A stretch of DNA of 36,910 bases from CAZGSN01 sp964371655 (GTDB taxonomy: Bacteria; Desulfobacterota; Binatia; HRBIN30), in assembly GCA_964371655.1 (NCBI GenBank), contig CAYJOD010000063.1:1-36910 (forward strand), in the 5' to 3' direction. Below are positions 30,207 to 36,910 of this stretch, piece after piece; position 1 is the first letter of the stretch, and every line of letters starts with the position of its first letter. The notes under the pieces were generated by a model that saw only the letters and a program-made list of their open reading frames with translations, was not told the DNA's origin and made no database searches. Position numbers and translations under genes: made by a program.

Positions 30207-32918
30207 GTGCCGACTTTGGCTCTTACGTGCGCGAAGACTCGCACGCGGCAGCGATGGTTCGGATGCTTGATCCTCTGGATGACCTGGCAGGTGCTTTTTC
30301 CTGCCGCAAGCTGGTCGGCGAGCGGGGATGCAAATTGCGACGGGGCAGTCGACCCATCGGATACGACCGCGGCAATTCTCTCCCTATTCGGGAGCGGTAA
30401 TTCCGCTTGTCCGCAGGCGGACGCAAACGGAGACGGGGTTCTCAGCGCGGCGGACCTGAGTGCGATCGTGGCGACCTCGGAGCCGCGCTCCGGCCCCAGG
30501 GTGACGTTCCTCGGTTTAGCCGGGGCGGATGGAACGATACTGCCCGCGGCAGGGGTGACGATCGACCGCGTTCCGGTCTTTCAGCGTAGTGGAGGAGCCG
30601 GGTTCTACCTGGTCGTCGAGGCCGTCCCCGGGAGCAGCGACGTCGCCGTGGGGGACAACCTCGGTGCTGGCTTCCCCGACGAGGTGTCGACTCTGTCGGA
30701 TCTGCAGATCGAGGTGTCGCGCCCACTCGGCAGCGGTCAACTCGGCAGTTGCTCCGATGGAGGCGTTCCTGGGATCTATCCAACCACCTTCGAGGACCAA
30801 CCCGAGATCGTCGACACCCTCAACGCGATGAGCTGCGGCTTCAGCTTCAATGATACGCGGGGCAAGGCGTGCACCGTCGACGAGTTCGGTGCACCGAAAT
30901 TCGTCTCCACCGATGCGCATCTCGTGCAATTCTGCCGCGTCATCAATGCGCTCAAGGCATTCCCGCAGGGGCAAACCCTCGTCACCGTGCAGATCCGGGA
31001 TCGCCAGGGCAACCTCGGTGCACCCGCCAGAATGATCGTCCTGGTCGGGAACCCACCGACTCCGCCCCCGTCGGCAACGCCAACCCCGACACGGCCGGCG
31101 CCTCCCACAGCGACCGTCTCGGCGAGTCCAACGCGTACGCCAACCGTGGTGCTGACGACGACGACAACTCGTACCGCGCGCCCAACCTCGACTCCGACCC
31201 ACGGCTTCACGCCCGGACCCATGGATAGCCCGACGTCGACGCCGCTGCCCACGCTCACCGCGACGTCAACTCATACACCCGTGTTCAGCTTCACGGCGAC
31301 GCGGACGCGCACAGCAACTCCGTCACCGCAGCGGACGGTAACGCCTACGGCGTCCGCAACCGACAAAGTCACCGTGCGCGCGACGGCAACGCCTACCGCG
31401 TCCGCAATCGAGGAATTCACCGTACGCGCGACGGCAACGCGAACATCTTCCCCAACGTCTACGCCTTCGACACCCACGCCGACGCAAACACCGGCGCAGT
31501 CGTATACTCGTACACGCACTCCGACACCGACGCGGACCATGCGCACGGCCACCGCAACGCCCACCGGGGCCACCAGGACTCCGACGAACACCGCGCCCAC
31601 GGTGACCTCGACTCCGACGCGCAGCCTCACCGCCACGACACGCATCACGATGACCGCTACGGCCACACGAACGAGCACGCCCACGTCGTCCCCTTTGGCA
31701 AGCGCGACGCAGACACCGATAACACCAGGTTCTCCGTCGCCGACGAGAACCACGACGGCGACGCGAACGAGGACGCCGACACCGACGCGTACCGGGAGCC
31801 CAACCCTGACCGCCACCGGCCCGCGCTCGCCCACGGCAACGCTGTCGCCAACAGCGACTACGCAGCAGCAAAGCCCGTCGCCCACGCCGACCTGGACTCC
31901 AACGCGGACACGCACGCTGCCGCCCACCGTGACGAGAACCTCGACTCGGACACCGAGCCGCACGTTGCCGATTGCCGAGACACCGACGTCCACGCCAACC
32001 CCACAGCCGACCCTCACCGCGACTGTGACTCAGACCCCTGCGGCGACGCTCACCCCCACACGGACACGCACGCCGTCATTCACGCGAACCCCGTCGGCGG
32101 CACCGACACAGACCCTAAGCCCTTCGCCGACGTTATCGCGAACCTCTACGTTGACCCGCACGATCACCTCGACTCCGACTCCGACCCGAACTCCGACGAT
32201 CACGCCGACGGCGTCGCTTACGCGAACGACGACGCGTACGCGCACCCCGTCGCAGTCGCCGACGACGAGTGCGACATCCACGGTCACGCCGACGCCGACG
32301 CGTTCGCCGACGCCGCGACCGACACAGCCACCGCACATCTCCTACATCGGCGTTACACGCGGCGACTCCACGATCGTCGACCCGGTTGGACAGATCGGGG
32401 ACATCAAGATCTTCGAACGCGGCGGGACAAACTTCTCAATCGTCATCGAAGCGAGCTCGGGCACCACCGCCGTGGCGCCGTGCACCTATGCGTCCGTGTG
32501 CGATTTCGCCAATCGACCCGATGACGGCCTCCCCGATCTCCAGGTCTTGGTATCCGAGCCTCTCGGCGACGGCAGCAACGCGGTTTGCGACGACCAAGCG
32601 CCGGTGTTCGGCGGTGTCCCGGCTACGTCGCCGCCGAGCTTCACCTTGGATCCTGATACCATCGCCGCACTCAACGATTTGGGGTGTCGCTTCCGGGATG
32701 GTTCTGGCACGCCGGGAGCGCGCGGGCTCTTCGACGAGTGTACGGTCTTCGCAGATGGGACGCCTCACTTCGTCTCTAGCGAGAGCTCCCTCCAGTTCTG
32801 CGCGTACATCACGAGCCCACTTGAGTTCGCAAGTGGCGACACCTTGGTGGCGGCACGCGTGCGCGATCTGAGCGGGGTCTACAGCGCCCCGGCGCAGATC
32901 ATCATCCGCGTGCCTTGA
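30207..32918 (+). CDS. Exported dockerin-like protein, two homologous domains joined by a Thr/Pro/Arg linker
   Basis: The start is uncertain; GTG 30207 gives 903 residues with a basic/hydrophobic leader (KTRTRQRWFGCLILWMTWQ). GTG 30156 or an ATG near 30282 are alternatives. Order: a dockerin-type Ca-binding pair (GDANCDGAVDPSDTTAAIL, QADANGDGVLSAADLSAIV), a first domain of about 175 residues (VTFLGLAGADGTI to MIVLV), a Thr/Pro/Ser/Arg linker (about residues 282-709), and a C-terminal domain homologous to the first (ISYIGVTRGDSTI to IIIRVP). Shared landmarks are VPVFQRSGGAGFYLVVEA versus IKIFERGGTNFSIVIEA, LQIEVSRPLG versus LQVLVSEPLG, and RDRQGNLGAPA versus RDLSGVYSAPA. Surface display is likely; function is unknown. 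Confidence 0.78.
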   Translation: MPTLALTCAKTRTRQRWFGCLILWMTWQVLFPAASWSASGDANCDGAVDPSDTTAAILSLFGSGNSACPQADANGDGVLSAADLSAIVATSEPRSGPRVTFLGLAGADGTILPAAGVTIDRVPVFQRSGGAGFYLVVEAVPGSSDVAVGDNLGAGFPDEVSTLSDLQIEVSRPLGSGQLGSCSDGGVPGIYPTTFEDQPEIVDTLNAMSCGFSFNDTRGKACTVDEFGAPKFVSTDAHLVQFCRVINALKAFPQGQTLVTVQIRDRQGNLGAPARMIVLVGNPPTPPPSATPTPTRPAPPTATVSASPTRTPTVVLTTTTTRTARPTSTPTHGFTPGPMDSPTSTPLPTLTATSTHTPVFSFTATRTRTATPSPQRTVTPTASATDKVTVRATATPTASAIEEFTVRATATRTSSPTSTPSTPTPTQTPAQSYTRTRTPTPTRTMRTATATPTGATRTPTNTAPTVTSTPTRSLTATTRITMTATATRTSTPTSSPLASATQTPITPGSPSPTRTTTATRTRTPTPTRTGSPTLTATGPRSPTATLSPTATTQQQSPSPTPTWTPTRTRTLPPTVTRTSTRTPSRTLPIAETPTSTPTPQPTLTATVTQTPAATLTPTRTRTPSFTRTPSAAPTQTLSPSPTLSRTSTLTRTITSTPTPTRTPTITPTASLTRTTTRTRTPSQSPTTSATSTVTPTPTRSPTPRPTQPPHISYIGVTRGDSTIVDPVGQIGDIKIFERGGTNFSIVIEASSGTTAVAPCTYASVCDFANRPDDGLPDLQVLVSEPLGDGSNAVCDDQAPVFGGVPATSPPSFTLDPDTIAALNDLGCRFRDGSGTPGARGLFDECTVFADGTPHFVSSESSLQFCAYITSPLEFASGDTLVAARVRDLSGVYSAPAQIIIRVP

Positions 32919-33105
32919 GCCGGAAAAGCTCAGTTTCGACCACGGATTTCACGGATCAACACGGATAAGCAAGAACAACTGCAGCAACTCGCATCCGGAC
33001 CGCGATACAGATGCCTGGCGGACGAATTCTTCCGATCCGAAGAAGGTCTTTCCCCTTCATATCCGTGCCCATCCGTGGAATCCGTGGTTCCAATTGATGT
33101 GTTTG
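32918..33105. repeat. Dispersed repeat, copy B (inverted relative to copy A)
   Basis: About 90% identical by eye to the reverse complement of 2817-3004 over 188 nt, including AGCCGGAAAA, CACGGATCAACACGGATAAG, GACCGCGA(C/T)ACAGA, ATTCTTCCGATCCGAA and TTCCAATTGATGTGTTTG. It starts at the last base of the preceding stop codon. Its own ends are CCACGGATTTCACGGAT and ATCCGTGGAATCCGTGG in inverted order. It does not carry the CGCAGAG outer arms. Confidence 0.85.
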
Positions 33106-33148
33106 AGTTGAGGCCAGGCCCTTCGCTGCCGTTCACAAAGGCGCTGAC

Positions 33149-33200
33149 GGCGGACGTGGCGAGGGCGAAGCAAGACTACGGGCGTCCGGCCACGTCCGCC
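33149..33200. repeat. 12-bp perfect inverted repeat
   Basis: GGCGGACGTGGC (33149-33160) and GCCACGTCCGCC (33189-33200) are exact reverse complements around a 28-nt loop. It lies in the 825-bp gap between the dumbbell protein and the EF-hand gene. No T-run follows. Confidence 0.7.
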
Positions 33201-33204
33201 TAGT

Positions 33205-33743
33205 GCATCTGCCTGATCACTTCCCCGGTGCGCCCGCCGATTCCGCTGGCGCGGTGGCCTGAGCTGCCGGCGTTCCGGTATCGCCGTTTGCTGCTGCGCG
33301 CTGGCGCAGTAGGCACTGAAGAGAATGGAAAACAGGAAGCCGGAAACCGAAAATGGAGAATGGAAGGAGGCGAGCGATCAAGTGAAGGGCGATGACATCG
33401 CTGCCTTCCAGATGCCGGCCGGTGACTAGACGGGAACTCCACGCACCCATTTCCGCGCCGCCCAAAGACATTGAGGCTATAACCACCGCCGGATCGAACC
33501 TTCGCCGACAGGTGATTTCGCTGACAACGCTTCCACCGCACCTTCAATGATTGCAACCGCGACATACCCCTACCACCGGAGTCTCCGAGACACGGGAACT
33601 CACACTCCCTTACGACAACGCAGATGAGGGAAAAAGCCGGGCACGGAAGATCGCTCTCGGACACAATTCCTGCGACGGATTCTTGCTCCTCGGCCGTTTA
33701 AGCAAGTGGGCCAATAAGAGCCCAAAACGGAAAGGAGACTGAC
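33205..33743. other. Non-coding gap upstream of the EF-hand gene
   Basis: About 540 bp with no convincing gene on either strand; the longer minus-strand frame is low-complexity and Cys/Arg/Ser-rich with no start site. A purine-rich stretch (about 33315-33368) is reminiscent of low-complexity dispersed repeats. A promoter for the EF-hand gene must lie towards its 3' end. Confidence 0.4.
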
Positions 33744-34046
33744 ATGAAACTTGGCCGATGGTTCCTGATGGGCACAGTTCTTACGCTCGCTGCGCCGCTG
33801 TTTGCCCAAAGTCCACCGAGCGCAGCGGAGATCGAGGCGGAACGTGCCGCGCTCTTCGCGCAGGCCGACGCCGACGGCAACGGCGCTTTGTCTCTTAGCG
33901 AGCTCAAGACGTTCGAGTCGCTCATGCGGGACAAGATGACCGAGCACCACTTCAACCATCTGGATACGAACGGTGACGGCGACGTCAGCCTCGACGAGTT
34001 GCAGGCAGACCGTCCGGGTCCGGGATTCGGCCATCCTCCCTTCTAA
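33744..34046 (+). CDS. Small secreted EF-hand protein
   Basis: The product is 100 residues with a signal peptide (MKLGRWFLMGTVLTLAAPLFAQ) and a strong AAAGGAG site 9 nt upstream. Two EF-hand loops are visible, DADGNGALSLSE and DTNGDGDVSLDE, with a helix between (LKTFESLMRDKMTEHHFNHL). It should bind Ca2+ or another divalent metal in the periplasm. It precedes an ECF sigma/anti-sigma/Spy-like set, so it may be a metal-status component or target of that system. Confidence 0.85.
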   Translation: MKLGRWFLMGTVLTLAAPLFAQSPPSAAEIEAERAALFAQADADGNGALSLSELKTFESLMRDKMTEHHFNHLDTNGDGDVSLDELQADRPGPGFGHPPF

Positions 34047-34068
34047 GCTCGCGCCACGACGGCGCATT

Positions 34069-34113
34069 CGGTACCATGCGCCAGACGGGATAGTGCACTG
34101 GCGCATGGTATCG
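34069..34113. repeat. 16-bp inverted repeat before the sigma-factor gene
   Basis: CGGTACCATGCGCCAG (34069-34084) and CTGGCGCATGGTATCG (34098-34113) pair at 15 of 16 positions, the exception a G:T, around a 13-nt loop. It ends about 22 nt before the TTG start of the sigma factor. It could be a terminator for the EF-hand gene, an attenuator, or a protein-binding dyad. No T-run follows. Confidence 0.8.
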
Positions 34114-34135
34114 GCACCGAGGTGGATGGACGGCT

Positions 34136-34690
34136 TTGGACGACTCCGATGAGATCCTCATGCTCAAGACCGGGACGGGAGACCGTGAGGCCTTTCGCCG
34201 ACTGCTCGATCGCCACCTCCGCCGGACAGTCGCTTTCGCCGCTCGCGTACTCGGAAATCATGCTGCCGCCGAAGATGTGGCGCAGGAGACGTTCCTTCGG
34301 CTCTGGTCGCACGCGCCGCACTGGCAACCCACAGCCCGGCTCACGACGTGGCTCCACCGGGTCGCACTCAACCTCTGTCTCGATGTCCGTCGGCGTGGCC
34401 GCGACGTCGCCCTGGACGACGTCGCAGAGCCCCTTGACCCGGCTCCGTCACCCTTGGCATGCGTCCAAGTTCGAGATCTTGGACGTCATGTCAACACGGT
34501 GCTGGCCGAGCTTCCTGTCCAGCAACGCGTGGCGATCACGCTCTGTCATTATCAGGGACTGCGTAATACGGAGGCCGCAGACGTAATGGGCGTGAGTGTG
34601 GAAGCGGTCGAGTCATTACTGGCGCGGGGAAGACGAACGCTGCGCGCGCGTCTCAAAGCGCTGCTCCCCGATCTGCTCGGAGAGGAATAG
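34136..34690 (+). CDS. ECF-type RNA polymerase sigma factor
   Basis: The 184-residue product starts at TTG 34136 (MDDSDEI), with GAGGTGGA about 9 nt upstream; ATG 34160 is a shorter alternative. Region 2 is LLDRHLRRTVAFAARVLG then NHAAAEDVAQETFLRLW, and region 4 is LAELPVQQRVAITLCHYQG with LRNTEAADVMGVSVEAVESL and ARGRRTLRARL. It is followed 8 bp later by an anti-sigma-like gene. It should direct RNA polymerase to envelope-stress or metal-response promoters; the target is unknown. The rare TTG start would keep its level low. Confidence 0.92.
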   Translation: MDDSDEILMLKTGTGDREAFRRLLDRHLRRTVAFAARVLGNHAAAEDVAQETFLRLWSHAPHWQPTARLTTWLHRVALNLCLDVRRRGRDVALDDVAEPLDPAPSPLACVQVRDLGRHVNTVLAELPVQQRVAITLCHYQGLRNTEAADVMGVSVEAVESLLARGRRTLRARLKALLPDLLGEE

Positions 34691-34698
34691 CCGCACTC

Positions 34699-35280
34699 AT
34701 GGACCACACCTCGACAATGTCACTCGAGCGACTGCACGCACTCCTCAATGCCTACGGGGCCAATCCGGACCGCTGGCCGCCGGAGGAGCGCATGGCCGCC
34801 CTCGCGCTGCTCGAACGGTCGCCCCAGGCGCAACGCTGGCGCGACGCAAGTGCCAGCGTCGATGCGCTGCTCGATCACGCGCCAGGATTCGAAGTTTCGG
34901 CGGCCCTGATCGATCGCATTCTGGCCGCCGCGCCCACACCCGCCCCCTCGGCGAATCGGACGCCCCCTCCGTATCGCCACATCACACGACGGGTGCAGAC
35001 GTGGCGGACTCTCGCTGCTGCGCTACCGCTTGCCGCCGCAGCGGTGTTGATTCTGTGGGTGTTGACGAAGCCCTCCCAAACCCCTGAGCGCGCCAACGTG
35101 ACCCTTGCCGAAATCGAAACCTTCGACGTTCCGACCGACGCACTGCTCGACGTGCCGAGCATCCAGGTGCTTGACCGTATCCCGACCTTCGGATGTACCG
35201 GTGGCGGACTCGGCTGCGTCGACACGGGAGAGGCCGACAATCGGTCGCAATCGGCGCTGGATTTGGAGACCTTTGCATGA
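34699..35280 (+). CDS. Anti-sigma-factor-like single-TM protein
   Basis: The 193-residue product has a cytoplasmic N-terminal part of about 110 residues (ERLHALLNAYGANPDRWPPEE, LERSPQAQRWRDAS), one TM (TLAAALPLAAAAVLILWVL) and a short outer part. It follows an ECF gene, as anti-sigma factors do, though a clear ZAS motif (HxxxCxxC) is absent. The C-terminal part contains C-T-G-G-G-L-G-C, two Cys six residues apart, which could bind metal or form a disulfide. It overlaps the next gene by 4 bp (ATGA). Confidence 0.78.
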   Translation: MDHTSTMSLERLHALLNAYGANPDRWPPEERMAALALLERSPQAQRWRDASASVDALLDHAPGFEVSAALIDRILAAAPTPAPSANRTPPPYRHITRRVQTWRTLAAALPLAAAAVLILWVLTKPSQTPERANVTLAEIETFDVPTDALLDVPSIQVLDRIPTFGCTGGGLGCVDTGEADNRSQSALDLETFA

Positions 35281-35738
35281 TGCATCGATGTATGACGATC
35301 GTTTTCTTTCTCATTCTGCCGTTCGCCGTGATGGCGCAGCCCATGGGCGAACCGCCGATGGGCCCCGGTCTGCCGGGCATGAGTCCTCCAGCTTTCATCC
35401 AGAACGTCTTCCCACCGAGTCTGATCATGCGGCACGAGACCGAGATCGGGCTCACGGATGCACAGCGCGACGCGATCACGAAGCAGATGGAAGACGCGCA
35501 GAAGTCGCTCGTGTCGTCGCAATGGGACGTCGAGCGGGAGTCGCAAAAGCTCAGCAAACTGCTGGAGCCCCCACATATCGACGACACGGCGGCGTTGGCT
35601 CAGGTTGATCAGGTCATGAAGGCCGAAGAGAAACTCAAGAAATCCCACCTGACGCTCCTGATTCGGATCAAGAATATTCTGACTCCGGCACAACAGGAGA
35701 AACTGCGGCAGCTACGCCCAGAACGCCGACCATTCTAG
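35277..35738 (+). CDS. Spy/CpxP/CnrX-like periplasmic protein
   Basis: The 153-residue product starts at ATG 35277, overlapping the anti-sigma stop. A signal peptide (MTIVFFLILPFAVMA) precedes a Met/Pro/Gly-rich start (QPMGEPPMGPGLPGM), then a helical body with two LTxxQ motifs, GLTDAQRDAI and ILTPAQQEKL, typical of the Spy/CpxP/CnrX group. That group includes periplasmic chaperones and metal sensors that restrain anti-sigma or sensor-kinase systems. Order sigma, anti-sigma, Spy-like is reminiscent of CnrYXH. Metal specificity is unknown, but the Met-rich start suggests copper or silver as a candidate. Confidence 0.82.
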   Translation: MMHRCMTIVFFLILPFAVMAQPMGEPPMGPGLPGMSPPAFIQNVFPPSLIMRHETEIGLTDAQRDAITKQMEDAQKSLVSSQWDVERESQKLSKLLEPPHIDDTAALAQVDQVMKAEEKLKKSHLTLLIRIKNILTPAQQEKLRQLRPERRPF

Positions 35739-36156
35739 TGCAGCAACGCCGGTAGTCGCAGCCGCCTTGGGTCGCCGAACCCTGGAGGAGGCCGCCATCG
35801 GACATCAGGCGCGGGCGACTGCCGGTGATAAGGCTTGGCAGCCGTTATGACCGCCTTGGATAACTACAGCCGCTAACCGCTTTCCCTTCTAGTCAACGCC
35901 GTTGGGCCTCGGTTCCAACGGCTCTCCAGCGCTACCTCTGACCCGCTGGTCACGCGAAGATACTCCGGCCGTTTGTCGCGCGCTCTTCGCTGGTGACGAA
36001 AATCACATTATCGCGCCACGGGCGACGGATTAATGGGCGTCGGCCGTTCAAAAGGAGGTGTGTACTCATGCTGCTGGTGATTCTGGGCGGCGCCCTTCCG
36101 AAGCAAAACGGATTGTACCCGTGGTGCATCCGGCCTCGGCCACGCGCGGCGATCGC
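35739..36156. other. Gap with dyads, no gene seen
   Basis: This 418-bp gap has GCCGGTAGTCGC (35749-35760) and GCGACTGCCGGT (35815-35826), which pair with two G:U-type positions, and a perfect 8-bp stem GCCGTTGG/CCAACGGC (35898-35905, 35915-35922). These may be part of a structured leader or terminators; no known riboswitch class was recognised. A strong AAAGGAGG (36051-36058) precedes an ATG at 36068 in a different frame from the S53 gene. Confidence 0.45.
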
Positions 36157-36867
36157 ATGCTCAGCCCAACCCGCCTCGTATTCGTCTGGCTGCTGCTGGG
36201 CGCCCACGTGGTGCACGCCGTCCAGCGCTATGAGTTGCGCAACTCCGTGCCGGGGCGCGCGACCGCATCACGCTGGGTGGCGGCAGCCGCATCAGATGAG
36301 TCCCTGCACATGTCTGTTACCCTCCGGCTGCGGCGGACGGACGAGCTCGCGGCGCTGATCTCCGCGCAGCAAAATCCGCAATCGCCCGACTACCACCGGT
36401 GGCTGACGCCGGCCGAGTTCGCGGCTCGGTTCGCGCCTGCGCCCGAGGACTACAGCGCCGTCGCCAGCTGGCTCCAGCGTGAAGGATTCACGGTTCGTCC
36501 CATGGTGAGCACCGCACGTATCGATTTCAGTGGGACGGTCCGGGACGTCGAACAGACCTTCAGCGTGCATATGAATCACTACAGCCATCGCGGGCGTATG
36601 CCCTTGGCGAACGAAGATCCGCCACAGCTTCCCGCCGAGTTTGCCGGGACCGTGGATCTCGTTCGCTTGAATACCTTTCAGCTGGCCGACCCGCTCGTGC
36701 GTCTAGCCACTACCGCCGGCACGGTCACGGCAATGGCACCGTCGGACATGTATACCGCCTACGATATGCATCCCGTGCTCGATGCCGGAAACAATGGTTC
36801 CGGGCAGACGATTGCAGTGGTCGCGCGGTCCGATTTCAACGTCAGCGACGTCATTACTGGAGAGTAA
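36157..36867 (+). pseudogene. S53 (kumamolisin-like) peptidase, pro-domain only, truncated
   Basis: From ATG 36157 the 236-residue product has a signal peptide (LVFVWLLLGAHVVHA) and a full S53 activation domain: LRRTDELAALISAQQNP, SPDYHRWLTPAEFAARFAP, VASWLQREGFTV, VEQTFSVHMNHYS and DLVRLNTFQL. The first strand of the catalytic domain (GSGQTIAVVARSDFNVSDV) is seen, then a TAA stop at 36865. The Glu/Asp/Ser catalytic triad would follow but is absent before the window end. It is either a truncated pseudogene, a frameshifted gene, or an N-terminal fragment of one continuing in another frame beyond 36910. The 43 bases after the stop do not restore an obvious S53 sequence in any frame. Confidence 0.65.
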
Positions 36868-36910
36868 CGAGTTCTCGGGTTCAGGTCATGCCCGTTTCGA
36901 GGGCTTGCGG

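Noticed and set aside
31271..32338. Long minus-strand frames rich in Val/Gly/Arg repeats
   Set aside because: They are the antisense of the (S/T)PT-rich linker; codon periodicity of the plus-strand Thr/Pro code forces open Val/Gly frames. No start site or domain.
1..36910. CRISPR array, rRNA, tRNA, IS elements, phage genes
   Set aside because: No regularly spaced direct repeats, no conserved RNA gene sequences, no transposase or integrase motifs were recognised. Repeats found are inverted and non-coding.

Overview
The window is GC-rich DNA from a diderm (Gram-negative-type) bacterium. It has Tat and lipoprotein signals, an outer-membrane barrel, an RlpA-type lytic transglycosylase and many exported proteins with Thr/Pro-rich linkers and CGNG...EQCDDGN modules. 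This style, plus many small dispersed inverted repeats, fits an uncultured deltaproteobacterium-like lineage such as Candidatus Binatia. That assignment is an inference from style only. No rRNA, tRNA, CRISPR array, intact IS or phage gene was seen.

Layout. 1-4371: two secreted proteins (a seven-repeat Kelch protein with a Cys-rich tail, and a small beta-sandwich-like protein) separated by composite dispersed repeats. 4372-7444 (minus): a deoxynucleoside kinase followed by panB, panC and panD, the route from ketoisovalerate and aspartate to pantothenate. 7771-12340: an orphan membrane histidine kinase, an EamA-type exporter with a His-rich tail, the tRNA pseudouridine synthase truC and a hot-dog thioesterase.

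12739-26963 is the centrepiece, a nitrate assimilation locus. A divergent LysR regulator faces a long plus-strand operon: nirB, nirD, a NarI/DsrM-like membrane protein with a C-terminal CxxC...CxxC module, a cytoplasmic Mo-bisMGD nitrate reductase, a four-cluster ferredoxin, a Tat-anchored bc1-style Rieske protein, an NrtA-like binding protein, a permease, two ATPases and an outer-membrane barrel. The first seven genes overlap (4-8 nt) or abut. Together they would carry nitrate across both membranes and reduce it to ammonium. The extra membrane and Rieske subunits suggest that reductant may come from the quinone pool rather than only from soluble ferredoxin or NAD(P)H.

27380-32918: a cyclase-family lipoprotein, a small secreted protein, a clear cyclic-di-AMP (ydaO-type) riboswitch leading into an RlpA-like gene, a phasin-like coiled-coil protein, and a large exported protein with two homologous globular domains held apart by about 430 residues of Thr/Pro/Arg-rich linker. 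33744-35738: an EF-hand protein, an ECF sigma factor, a one-TM anti-sigma-like protein and a Spy/CpxP/CnrX-like periplasmic protein, which looks like an envelope or metal sensing module. 36157-36867: the pro-domain of an S53 (kumamolisin-like) peptidase that stops at the start of its catalytic domain.

The best candidates for something little described are the nitrate operon with its membrane electron-entry subunits, the c-di-AMP riboswitch/RlpA unit with a plausible SD-sequestering switch, the ECF/anti-sigma/Spy/EF-hand module, and the family of composite inverted repeats.
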